A DNA stretch of 16,611 nt, from contig JANYCM010000034.1 of the NCBI GenBank assembly GCA_025360285.1, positions 1-16,611 of the forward strand, in the 5' to 3' direction. Position 1 is the first letter of the stretch. Each line of letters opens with the position of its first letter. A program made the position numbers and the translations under genes. The notes under the pieces are model-generated. The model made no database searches. It saw only the letters and a program-made list of their open reading frames with translations, and was not told where the DNA came from. Source of the DNA: Sphingomonadales bacterium. GTDB taxonomy: Bacteria; Pseudomonadota; Alphaproteobacteria; Sphingomonadales; Sphingomonadaceae. Below, one piece after another: positions 1 through 6,610 of this stretch.

Positions 1-690
1 GTTGACGTTCTTGGTTTCCGTCCGCGTGCCAAAGGGCGCGCCGGCCTTGCGCACTGAAACGTTGACGTCGGCGCGCATCGATCCTTCGTCCATATTGCCA
101 TCGCAACTGCCGACATAGCGCAGCAACTGGCGCAGCGCCGCCACGTAAGCCCCGGCCTCGGCGGGGCTGCGGATGTCGGGCTTCGAGACAATCTCCATCA
201 GCGCGCAGCCGGAACGGTTGAGATCGACATAGGACATTGTCGGGTGCAGATCATGCACCGACTTGCCGGCGTCCTGTTCGAGATGGATGCGTTCGATGCC
301 GACAACGCTTTTCGCGCCGTCCTCGGTTTCGATGGCGAGTTCGCCCTCCCCGACGATCGGGTGGTAGAGCTGGCTGATCTGGTAGCCCTGCGGCAGATCG
401 GCATAGAAATAATTCTTGCGATCAAACCGCGACCATTTGTTGATCTGCGCGCCCAGCGCCAGGCCCGTCCGCACCGCCTGGCGCACGCATTCGCCGTTCA
501 GCACCGGCAACATGCCGGGCATCGCCGCATCAACCAGGCTGACCTGCGAATTGGGTTCAGCGCCGAACGCCGTGGCGGCGCCGGAAAACAGTTTCGAATT
601 GGCGGTGACCTGGGCATGGACTTCCAGTCCGACAACGATTTCCCAATCGCCGGTGGCGCCTTTTACCGTCCAGGGGGTGTGGGCATTCAT
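1..690 (-). CDS. gatB: Asp-tRNA(Asn)/Glu-tRNA(Gln) amidotransferase subunit B, 3' part beyond window
   Basis: GatB is the tRNA-binding and kinase-like subunit of GatCAB. It phosphorylates Glu or Asp on mischarged tRNA, then amidates it with ammonia channelled from GatA, in the cytoplasm. The first 230 codons are present and open to the window edge. Recognisable family blocks are GLEVHAQV (residues 21-28), KLFSGAATAFG (33-43), the VSLVDAAMPGMLPVLN stretch, HLEQDAGKS, and SYVDLNRSGCALMEIVSKPD. The start is ATG at 690-688; it overlaps the vapC stop as ATGA and has its own Shine-Dalgarno GAGGA at 701-697, six bases upstream inside vapC. The normal partners gatA and gatC lie upstream on the same strand, separated by vapBC. 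Identity is secure; only the C-terminal tRNA-binding part is unseen. Confidence 0.96.
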   Translation of the reverse strand, partial: MNAHTPWTVKGATGDWEIVVGLEVHAQVTANSKLFSGAATAFGAEPNSQVSLVDAAMPGMLPVLNGECVRQAVRTGLALGAQINKWSRFDRKNYFYADLPQGYQISQLYHPIVGEGELAIETEDGAKSVVGIERIHLEQDAGKSVHDLHPTMSYVDLNRSGCALMEIVSKPDIRSPAEAGAYVAALRQLLRYVGSCDGNMDEGSMRADVNVSVRKAGAPFGTRTETKNVN

Positions 691-1094
691 AGTTGGTCCT
701 CGGGTGCGATCAGCACGAGTTCGGGGAAATAGCTGGCAAATCGCTGCCGGTCACGCGTGATCAGCGGCACGCCGCGCGCGGCGGCATGGGCACCGATCAG
801 GAAATCGGCAATCATCGCCACGCGCGGCCCGCCGCGGCTGCGATACAGGCGCTGGGCAGCGCCGGCCCGGGCGGCGATCTCATCGTCGAGCGGGTCGATG
901 TGCAGGGGGGAGCCGGCGAGGCGCTGGCGGATGCGCTGCGGATTGGGGCTGGCCAGCAGTTCAGCCAGGACGATGTGATTGATCGCCAACCGGCCGTTCC
1001 GGGCCGCGCTGTCCACCACCTGCCGGGCCCAGCCGTGCCAGTGGCTTTCGGCAATCAACAGGTCGATGGCGGCGCTGGTATCAAGGAAGGTCAA
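687..1094 (-). CDS. vapC: VapC-family PIN-domain toxin ribonuclease
   Basis: The 135-residue protein has the PIN-domain layout of VapC toxins, Mg-dependent endoribonucleases that typically cut tRNA or rRNA. The acidic active-site set is visible: Asp5 in FLDTSA, Glu45 in LAELL, Asp97 in MIADFLIGAHA and Asp115 in TRDRQRF. Spacing and length are normal for a complete VapC, so it is probably active. It starts with TTG at 1094-1092, overlapping the vapB stop by three bases (TTGA). No good Shine-Dalgarno precedes it, so translation probably depends on vapB; this fits toxin kept below antitoxin. Its stop overlaps the gatB ATG. Family assignment is sure from the motif set. The RNA target cannot be told from sequence. 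Confidence 0.92.
   Translation of the reverse strand: MTFLDTSAAIDLLIAESHWHGWARQVVDSAARNGRLAINHIVLAELLASPNPQRIRQRLAGSPLHIDPLDDEIAARAGAAQRLYRSRGGPRVAMIADFLIGAHAAARGVPLITRDRQRFASYFPELVLIAPEDQL
697..701 (-). promoter_or_regulatory. gatB ribosome-binding site inside vapC
   Basis: GAGGA lies six bases before the gatB ATG and is part of the last codons of vapC (Glu-Asp). It fixes the gatB start and means gatB can be translated independently as well as by coupling to vapC termination. Confidence 0.7.
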
Positions 1095-1372
1095 AGCGGC
1101 AATGGCTCACGCAAGTCGGCCATGAAGTCGTCTGTCGTCATGCCTAGATCGATGGGATCGGCCTCAACTTCGGCCACCCAGGCGCGAAACGCCTGCTGGC
1201 GGGCATCGGCCTCGCGGCGCCGGCGTTCGTCATCGCCAGGCGCGGCCATTATCGTGACTTCACCGGCGGCGTTTTTGACAAACATCACCGGCTTGCCGGG
1301 CCTTAGGCCCAGCTCGTCGCGGATGGGCTTCGGCACCGTCACCTGGCCCTTTACGGTCATCATCGTCGCCAC
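1091..1372 (-). CDS. vapB: VapB/AbrB-type antitoxin
   Basis: A 93-residue antitoxin. Residues about 4-47 form an AbrB/MazE/SpoVT swapped-hairpin DNA-binding domain: VKGQVTVPKPIRDELGLRPG, then a hydrophobic strand and an EVTIMAAPGDDE segment. The charged and helical remainder should wrap the VapC active site. It would neutralise VapC and repress its own operon through the palindrome just upstream. GTG at 1372-1370 is chosen as start because GGAGG sits five bases before it. The upstream TTG at 1384 would place GGAGG inside the gene, and the ATG at 1363 is 14 bases from the site. It overlaps vapC by four bases, the usual antitoxin-first order. Confidence 0.9.
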   Translation of the reverse strand: MATMMTVKGQVTVPKPIRDELGLRPGKPVMFVKNAAGEVTIMAAPGDDERRRREADARQQAFRAWVAEVEADPIDLGMTTDDFMADLREPLPL

Positions 1373-1377
1373 GGCTG

Positions 1378-1382
1378 CCTCC
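1378..1382 (-). promoter_or_regulatory. vapB ribosome-binding site (decides GTG start)
   Basis: A perfect GGAGG is spaced five bases from GTG at 1372. It directly abuts the 29-bp palindrome, so a protein or RNA structure on the palindrome could also affect translation initiation. Confidence 0.65.
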
Positions 1383-1383
1383 A

Positions 1384-1412
1384 AAAGTATTACTTTTGAA
1401 AAGTAATACTTT
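1384..1412 (-). promoter_or_regulatory. 29-bp perfect palindrome, probable VapB(C) operator
   Basis: Two 14-base arms (AAAGTATTACTTTT and its exact reverse complement) flank a single central base at 1398. The element is strongly AT-rich in a GC-rich setting and ends two bases before the vapB GGAGG. AbrB-type antitoxins bind inverted repeats of this kind at their own promoters, so the likely role is autoregulation by VapB or VapBC. As RNA it could also fold into a long hairpin between gatA and vapB. The repeat is seen directly; the binding role is inferred. Confidence 0.75.
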
Positions 1413-1428
1413 GCCCTGTTCCGGTCAA
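1400..1428 (-). promoter_or_regulatory. Possible vapBC(-gatB) promoter
   Basis: On the minus strand TTGACC (1428-1423) overlaps the gatA stop codon. Seventeen bases later comes TACTTT (1405-1400), inside the palindrome. The -35 match is good but the -10 is weak. If real, transcription would start near 1393, and a repressor on the palindrome would cover the -10 and start site. Confidence 0.3.
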
Positions 1429-2903
1429 GGCCGGGCCGTAAACCCAGCTGCTCGCTCGATGGCCAGCCCGGCGTTCAGCACGCTGGCTTCATCGAGCGGT
1501 TTGCCGATGATCTGCAAGCCCAAGGGCAGGCCGTCCGGTGACAGCCCGGCGGGCACCGACATCGCTGGCAGGCCGGCGAGCGACGCCGGTACAGTGAAGA
1601 CATCGTTCAAATACATTGCCAGCGGATCAGCCTTGTCGCCAAAGGCAAAGGCGGCGCTGGGTGCGGTGGGGGTCAGCAGCAGGTCGCAGCTTTCCCAGGC
1701 GCGTTCAAAATCCTGGGCGATCAGTGTGCGGACCTTTTGCGCCTGGGTGTAATAGGCGTCGTAAAAGCCGGCCGACAGGACATAGGTGCCGATCATGATG
1801 CGGCGCTTGACCTCGGCGCCAAAGCCGGCGGCGCGGGTAGCGCTGTACATATCGGCCAGATTGCCCCCGGGCGGGGTGACGCGCAGCCCGTAGCGCACGC
1901 CATCATAGCGGGCGAGGTTCGACGACGCTTCGGCAGGGGCGATGATGTAATAGACCGGCAGCGCATATCTGGTGTGCGGCAGCGAGACATCGACGATGGT
2001 GGCGCCGGCGGCCTTCAGCCATTCGAGGCCCTGGTCCCACAGCCGCGCGATCGTCGCATCCATGCCATCGAGGCGATATTCCTTCGGCACCCCGACGCGC
2101 TTGCCGCGCAGGTCGCCGGTCAGCAACGCGGCAAAATCCGGGACGGGGACGTTGAGGCTGGTCGAATCCTTGGCGTCATAGCCACACATGCTGGTCAGCA
2201 GCAGCGCGCAATCATCGACAGTCCGCGCCATCGGCCCGGCCTGATCGAGCGACGAGGCAAAGGCGACGACCCCCCAGCGCGAACAGCGGCCATAGGTCGG
2301 CTTGATGCCGCTGATGCCGACGAAGGCCGCCGGCTGGCGGATCGAACCGCCGGTGTCAGTGCCGGTGGCGCCGGCGGCAATACGCGCCGCCACTGCCGCG
2401 GCCGAGCCGCCGGAGGAGCCGCCGGGGACCAGTTCGCGGTTGGAATGAAGACCATCTGAATCTCGGGCCTTCCAGGGCGAAATCACCTTGCCATAGGCGC
2501 TGGTCTCATTCGACGAGCCCATGGCGAATTCGTCCATGTTGAGCTTGCCGAGCATGACCGCGCCGTCGGCGAGCAATTTGCCGCTGACGGTCGATTCATA
2601 CTGCGGGATGAAGCCCTGCAGGATCTTCGATCCCGCCGTCGTCTGCACGCCTTTGGTGCAGAACAGATCCTTGATACCGAGCGGGATGCCGGCGAGCGGC
2701 TTTGCCTCACCCTTGGCCAGCGCCGCATCGGCGGCGGCGGCCTGGGCCGTGGCGATGTCCGGGGTTTCGACGATGAAGGCGTTCAGCCCGCGTGCGCCTT
2801 CCATCGCCGCCAGATGCGCGGCGGTGAGTTCGGCGGCGGAAAAGTCGCGGGCCGCCAGCCCGGCCTTCATGCCGGCGATGGTCAGATCGGTGAGAGCCGT
2901 CAC
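1425..2903 (-). CDS. gatA: Asp-tRNA(Asn)/Glu-tRNA(Gln) amidotransferase subunit A (glutaminase)
   Basis: GatA hydrolyses glutamine to supply ammonia to GatB. The 492-residue protein is a full amidase-signature enzyme: the catalytic Lys is Lys78 in GIPLGIKDLF, the amidase signature GGSSGGSAAAVAA begins at 161 with cis-Ser163, and the nucleophile is Ser187 in DTGGSIRQPAA. The spacing of 24 between the two serines equals that of known GatA. The start is GTG at 2903-2901 with AAGGG seven bases upstream. Residues about 144-157, before the signature, look like a short loop extension. The C-terminus ends in GFTARP, whereas relatives I recall continue for about four more residues (E-x-W-W), so the tail may have been lost where vapBC joined. 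It follows gatC by 64 bases. Confidence 0.96.
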   Translation of the reverse strand: MTALTDLTIAGMKAGLAARDFSAAELTAAHLAAMEGARGLNAFIVETPDIATAQAAAADAALAKGEAKPLAGIPLGIKDLFCTKGVQTTAGSKILQGFIPQYESTVSGKLLADGAVMLGKLNMDEFAMGSSNETSAYGKVISPWKARDSDGLHSNRELVPGGSSGGSAAAVAARIAAGATGTDTGGSIRQPAAFVGISGIKPTYGRCSRWGVVAFASSLDQAGPMARTVDDCALLLTSMCGYDAKDSTSLNVPVPDFAALLTGDLRGKRVGVPKEYRLDGMDATIARLWDQGLEWLKAAGATIVDVSLPHTRYALPVYYIIAPAEASSNLARYDGVRYGLRVTPPGGNLADMYSATRAAGFGAEVKRRIMIGTYVLSAGFYDAYYTQAQKVRTLIAQDFERAWESCDLLLTPTAPSAAFAFGDKADPLAMYLNDVFTVPASLAGLPAMSVPAGLSPDGLPLGLQIIGKPLDEASVLNAGLAIERAAGFTARP

Positions 2904-2923
2904 TATGAAACCCTTGATTCTGG

Positions 2924-2944
2924 ATCCCGGATCAAGTCCGGGAT
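2924..2944. repeat. REP-like hairpin between gatC and gatA
   Basis: An 8-bp perfect stem (ATCCCGGA / TCCGGGAT) with the loop TCAAG. The wording CCCGGATCAAGTCCGGG is a common dispersed intergenic hairpin type in alphaproteobacterial genomes (recalled, not searched). It lies in the transcribed gatC-gatA spacer, where it could stabilise or partly terminate the transcript. No second full copy was seen in the window. Confidence 0.6.
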
Positions 2945-2967
2945 GATCGAATGCTGTCCTGCGGCCA

Positions 2968-3255
2968 TCATTCGATCACCTTCGGCACAGCGAAAAAGCC
3001 GCTGGTCGCATCAGGGGCATTGGCCAGAACTTTCGCCTGGATATCGCCATCGTTCACCACATCGGCGCGCCACGCGAGATGGTTGGGGATCACCGCCGTC
3101 ATCGGGGCGACGCCTGTGGTGTCCACCTCGCCCAATTGTTCGATCCAGCCGAGGATGGTGCTCAATTCGCCGGCAAGCGCCGGCACCTGCGTCTCGACGA
3201 TGCCGATGCGGGCGAGGCGCGCGATCTTTCTGACTGTGTCGTCGTTGACGGACAT
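2968..3255 (-). CDS. gatC: Asp-tRNA(Asn)/Glu-tRNA(Gln) amidotransferase subunit C
   Basis: A 95-residue GatC, the small belt-like subunit that wraps GatA and GatB and stabilises the complex. Visible family features are the N-terminal helix with VRKIARLARIGI (residues 8-19), the second helix with ILGWIEQLGEVDT (34-46), the TTGVAPM segment, and the C-terminal SGFFAVPKVIE tail, which is the usual GatC ending. Length and first position in the operon are normal. The start is ATG at 3255-3253, with only a weak purine-rich site upstream. The next gene on this strand is gatA. Confidence 0.95.
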   Translation of the reverse strand: MSVNDDTVRKIARLARIGIVETQVPALAGELSTILGWIEQLGEVDTTGVAPMTAVIPNHLAWRADVVNDGDIQAKVLANAPDATSGFFAVPKVIE

Positions 3256-3285
3256 GCGGGGCTTTCGTGTTGCGTTGCACCGCCG

Positions 3286-3315
3286 CTAGCACGGGGAAGG
3301 CCGCATGCTCAACAA
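3286..3315 (-). promoter_or_regulatory. Possible gatC promoter
   Basis: On the minus strand TTGTTG (3315-3310) and TGCTAG (3291-3286) are spaced by 18 bases, just after the hairpin that follows the amidohydrolase gene. Both boxes are poor matches to consensus; the position 30 bases before gatC is what makes it plausible. Confidence 0.28.
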
Positions 3316-3317
3316 TT

Positions 3318-3338
3318 CCCTCCCCGCAAGGGGGAAGG
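3318..3338 (-). terminator. GC-rich hairpin after the amidohydrolase gene
   Basis: TCCCC (3321-3325) pairs with GGGGA (3331-3335), extended by CC/GG after one mismatch. It begins directly downstream of the amidohydrolase stop. There is only a short, mixed T-rich stretch after it, so termination may be partial; it also resembles dispersed alphaproteobacterial intergenic repeats. Confidence 0.45.
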
Positions 3339-3340
3339 AG

Positions 3341-5374
3341 TTAGGACTTCGGCCGCCCCGAAAAACCTGCCGCCGTGCGCAGCGCATCGGCATCGAGCAA
3401 TTTGCCGCCCAGCATCACCGTGCGTGTTTGCCGCAGATCGCCGATGCGTACCGACGGGTCGCCATCAACCAGCACCATGTCGGCGACCTTGCCGACCTTG
3501 ATCGACCCGGTTTTCGCCGCCTGGCCCACCAGTTTTGCCGGGTTGATCGTCGCCGTTGTCAGCGCCTCGGCCGGGGTCAGGCCGCCTTCGACATACAGTT
3601 CCAGCTCGCGGATGATCTCGATGCCGCTGCCATCCGTGCCGGCGACGATCGGCACGCCGGCGCGGTACATCTTGACGACCAGTTGCTGCATCTTGGCGAA
3701 GCTGGCGCGGTAATCGGCGCGGGTCAGGTCCTTGGGGACGGCAAAGCCGCCCGAACGAAAGCCGCGCTCGGTCGCCGGCGGCATGGTGCCGGCAAAGGGC
3801 GCATAGGCCGGCGACAGATCGCCATTGTCGGGGACATACAGGCCTTCGAAAGTGACCAGCGTGGGATCATTGGCGATCTTCTTCGCCGCCATCGTGGCAA
3901 TCATCGATTTCATCGGTTCGGCATCGAGGTTGACATCCTTGGCATACCGCCCCGGCCCTTCGAAGCGCATGATGCCGTTTGATGCGGCAATCACGCTGTC
4001 GGGCATCGCCTGCATGATGATCCAGTTGATATGGGTGATCTCGTCATAGCCGGCATTGATCGCGTCCATGGGGCGGATCCCCTGCGGAATATGGCCATGG
4101 ACGTGCAGGCCCAGCCTGTGCGCCTCGGTGATCGCTGGCTTGAGCCAGGCCGGATTGAAGGTGCCGTAGAATTTGACCCCGATGAAGCCGCCGGCCTTGG
4201 CCTTGTCCACAGCGGCAATCGCCTCGGCCTCGCTGGTGACGACATTGGCGACCTGGGCGGTGTTCGGCCCCTTGCCGTCGATCAGTGACGAGGCATAGAC
4301 AGTGGGGAACAGCAATTGCCCGGCGGCGCGGCGCTTGGCGCGTTCGATGGTCAGCGGGTCGTTGTTGCCGGGGTCACGCACCGATGTGATGCCCATCGAC
4401 AATTCCTGCGGCCCGGTGAAATCATCACCGACATGCATGTGGCAATCCCACATGCCGGGAACCAAAGTCTTGCCCTTGCCATCGATGATCACCGCCTTGC
4501 CCACGACGATCTTGGCGGCGGGGCCGACGCGGGTGATCAGGCCCTTGTCAACAACCACCGTCTGGTCGGGGCGGAAGACGCCGGCATCGGCATCGAACAG
4601 TCGAACATGGGTGAAGGCAACGGGGCCGGCGGGAGTTTTCAGCAGCGTCTTGACCAGCGCCGGGGCCTGCGCCGCCATCGCCTTGGTTTGGGCTTCCTCC
4701 AGCCGCGCCAGTTCCTTTTCATAGCCTTCGGGCAGCCAGCCGATGCCGAAGGCCACGGCGAAGAATTTGCCCTTGCTGTCGGCCCAGATCGGCACCGGCG
4801 TGGTGCCAAGGCCGCTGATCGCCCAGGCGGTAACGGTCTGTTTCAGCGCGCCTTGGCCGACGTCCAATGTCGTCAGCGGCTTGGCGGTGGCGCGGCCGCC
4901 GGGCAGCAGGGCGATCGATTTGCCGGGGCTGGCGAGGATGGCTTCGAGCAGCGCGGCGTTGAGCGCCGTCGGGCCGCCGATCGTCGAATAGAATGCCGGG
5001 GCAGTGTAAGCGGCGCTGCCGCTGTCGATCTGGCTTTTCCACACCGCCTTGCCATCCGTCACGGCAAAACTTTCGGTCGCATCGCCCTGCGGGCTGAAAC
5101 CGCGGACGCTAACTGATGCCGGCATGCCATCGGCGCCGTGGCGGTCTGTCGATTCGGTTTCCCAGACCTGGCCGCGCAAATTCATGCTTTCGCGGCCCAT
5201 GATGCTGCCATCGGGCGCTGTCCAGATCCAGCTGTCGCCATGCTTGCCGCCGGTCGATTCGATGATGAAATGCCGCGCGGTGGCGGGCGGCTTGGCGAGA
5301 TCAGTGGCGGCGACTTGTGCGGTGGCGGCGGAGGTGATGGCCGAGGCCAGCAGGGCGGTCTTCAAAAGCATCAT
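3341..5374 (-). CDS. Secreted metal-dependent amidohydrolase with long N-terminal domain
   Basis: The protein has 677 residues. An N-terminal signal peptide (about 1-20, ending ATAQ) points to export. Residues about 25-245 form an unrecognised domain rich in beta strand. From about 250 comes an amidohydrolase (imidazolonepropionase/prolidase-like) with a composite beta-sandwich and TIM barrel: HxH at His312/His314 in WDCHMHVGDD, a possible carbamylated Lys401 in GVKFYG, His426 or His428 in HVHGHIP, His448 in THIN, and Asp581 in AGTDGSG. It therefore probably binds two metals and cleaves a C-N or similar bond; the substrate is unknown. ATG at 5374 is chosen because GGAG lies seven bases upstream and the signal peptide follows at once; the reading frame is open further upstream but without protein-like sequence. 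It diverges from the hydrolase gene at 5474. Confidence 0.9.
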   Translation of the reverse strand: MMLLKTALLASAITSAATAQVAATDLAKPPATARHFIIESTGGKHGDSWIWTAPDGSIMGRESMNLRGQVWETESTDRHGADGMPASVSVRGFSPQGDATESFAVTDGKAVWKSQIDSGSAAYTAPAFYSTIGGPTALNAALLEAILASPGKSIALLPGGRATAKPLTTLDVGQGALKQTVTAWAISGLGTTPVPIWADSKGKFFAVAFGIGWLPEGYEKELARLEEAQTKAMAAQAPALVKTLLKTPAGPVAFTHVRLFDADAGVFRPDQTVVVDKGLITRVGPAAKIVVGKAVIIDGKGKTLVPGMWDCHMHVGDDFTGPQELSMGITSVRDPGNNDPLTIERAKRRAAGQLLFPTVYASSLIDGKGPNTAQVANVVTSEAEAIAAVDKAKAGGFIGVKFYGTFNPAWLKPAITEAHRLGLHVHGHIPQGIRPMDAINAGYDEITHINWIIMQAMPDSVIAASNGIMRFEGPGRYAKDVNLDAEPMKSMIATMAAKKIANDPTLVTFEGLYVPDNGDLSPAYAPFAGTMPPATERGFRSGGFAVPKDLTRADYRASFAKMQQLVVKMYRAGVPIVAGTDGSGIEIIRELELYVEGGLTPAEALTTATINPAKLVGQAAKTGSIKVGKVADMVLVDGDPSVRIGDLRQTRTVMLGGKLLDADALRTAAGFSGRPKS

Positions 5375-5439
5375 GGTTTTGCTCCCCAAGGATATCGCCG
5401 TCATGCCACGAAGCGTATTGGTCACGCAAGACACTGATA

Positions 5440-5467
5440 TTGACGGCGGCAGGCAAGGGCTTAGCAA
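5440..5467 (+). promoter_or_regulatory. Possible promoter giving a leaderless hydrolase mRNA
   Basis: TTGACG (5440-5445) is followed after 16 bases by TAGCAA (5462-5467). Transcription would begin at about 5474, which is the A of the hydrolase ATG. No Shine-Dalgarno is present. An imperfect hairpin (GGCTT 5458-5462 / AAGCC 5466-5470) overlaps the -10 box. Confidence 0.3.
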
Positions 5468-5473
5468 GCCTTT

Positions 5474-6553
5474 ATGACAATGTTTGCTCGCACCCTCGCC
5501 CTTGCCCTGTTGTTCGCCGCCGCGCCGGCTGCAGCGCAGACGCCCAAGACCTGGCCGGTGATGCAAGGTGATTTCAGCATCAGCGATTTTCGCTTCGGCA
5601 CCGGCGAAACCCTGCCGGTGGTGAACCAACATTATCTGACGCTGGGCACGCCGAAACGCGATGCCGCCGGCCAGATCGTCAATGCCGTCATGGTGCTGCA
5701 CGGTACCGGCGGCACGGGGGCGCAATTCCTGCGGCCGCAGTTCGCCGATGAACTTTACGGGCCGGGGCAACCGCTCGACATCACGAAATTCTTCATCATC
5801 CTGCCCGATGCCATCGGCCATGGCGGATCATCGAAGCCGAGCGACGGCCTGAAGATGAAATTCCCGGCCTATGATTATCAGGACATGGTCGAAGCCCAGC
5901 ACCGGCTGCTGACCGAGCATTTCCATATCACCCGGTTGCGCCTGCTGATGGGCACGTCGATGGGCTGCATGATGGATTTCGTCTGGGGCACGACCTATCC
6001 CGAGGCGGCGCGGGCCATCATGCCGACGGCGTGCCAGACGGTCGAACTTGCCGGCCGCAACCGCATGTGGCGACAGATGAGCATCGACGCGATCAAGGCC
6101 GATCCGGCCTGGATGGGCGGCAACTATGTCAGCGAGCCAGTGCTCGGCCTGCGCACCGCCGCGGCGCTGACCGTCATTGCCGGCACGGCGCCGGTGCGGT
6201 TGCAGGCGGATTACCCGACACGGGCAGCGGCCGAAGCGGCGCTGAAGGGGATGGTCGAACGCAGCATTGCCGAAACCGATGCCAATGATGCGATCTACCG
6301 CCTTGATGCCTCGCGCCGCTATAACCCGTCGCCTTTGCTCGGGCGGATCAAGGTGCCGGTCACCTGGGTCAACAGCGGTGATGATTTCATCAACCCGCCG
6401 GGCCTGGGCCTGCCGCAGCGCGAAGTGACGAAGATGCCGAACGCGAAATTCGTGCTGGTGCCGGAAAGCGCCGATACCCACGGCCATGGCACGCATACAT
6501 GGGCGAAATTCTGGAAGACGGACCTGATCGCGCTGTTGAAACGGTCAGAATAA
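5474..6553 (+). CDS. Exported alpha/beta hydrolase, MetX (homoserine O-acetyltransferase)-like
   Basis: The 359-residue protein has a clear signal peptide (about 1-22, ending PAAAQT). An alpha/beta-hydrolase fold follows: oxyanion region VLHGTGGTG (75-83), PDAIGHGGSS (111-120), and the nucleophile elbow GTSMGC with Ser162. A candidate acid is Asp303 or Asp304 in NSGDDFINPPG, and a candidate His lies at 336-341 in THGHGTH. The layout and LRLLMGTSMGCM block are those of the MetX-like family. True MetX is cytoplasmic, so an exported member is more likely a hydrolase or acyltransferase on another substrate than a methionine enzyme. Two in-frame ATGs occur (5474, 5480) without a Shine-Dalgarno. 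It shares a 99-base divergent promoter region with the amidohydrolase. Confidence 0.88.
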   Translation: MTMFARTLALALLFAAAPAAAQTPKTWPVMQGDFSISDFRFGTGETLPVVNQHYLTLGTPKRDAAGQIVNAVMVLHGTGGTGAQFLRPQFADELYGPGQPLDITKFFIILPDAIGHGGSSKPSDGLKMKFPAYDYQDMVEAQHRLLTEHFHITRLRLLMGTSMGCMMDFVWGTTYPEAARAIMPTACQTVELAGRNRMWRQMSIDAIKADPAWMGGNYVSEPVLGLRTAAALTVIAGTAPVRLQADYPTRAAAEAALKGMVERSIAETDANDAIYRLDASRRYNPSPLLGRIKVPVTWVNSGDDFINPPGLGLPQREVTKMPNAKFVLVPESADTHGHGTHTWAKFWKTDLIALLKRSE

Positions 6554-6563
6554 CAACTCGCTC

Positions 6564-6603
6564 CCCGCCGCCTTTGGGCGACGCGAAGCGTCAACTGGGC
6601 GGG
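6564..6603. terminator. Nested hairpins between convergent genes
   Basis: An outer stem CCCGCC (6564-6569) / GGCGGG (6598-6603) encloses an inner stem GACGC (6580-6584) / GCGTC (6588-6592) with a GAA loop. It fills the 57-base gap between the two convergent genes. No T-run follows on either strand, so a bidirectional terminator role is only likely from position. Confidence 0.4.
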
Positions 6604-6610
6604 AATTGAA

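Noticed and set aside
687..1412. Idea that vapBC is a mobile element with its own recombinase or target-site repeats
   Set aside because: No transposase, integrase, terminal inverted repeats or direct repeats were found at its borders.
5375..5821. Upstream extension of the amidohydrolase frame
   Set aside because: It runs through the divergent promoter region into the hydrolase gene; a signal peptide with a good ribosome-binding site begins at 5374.
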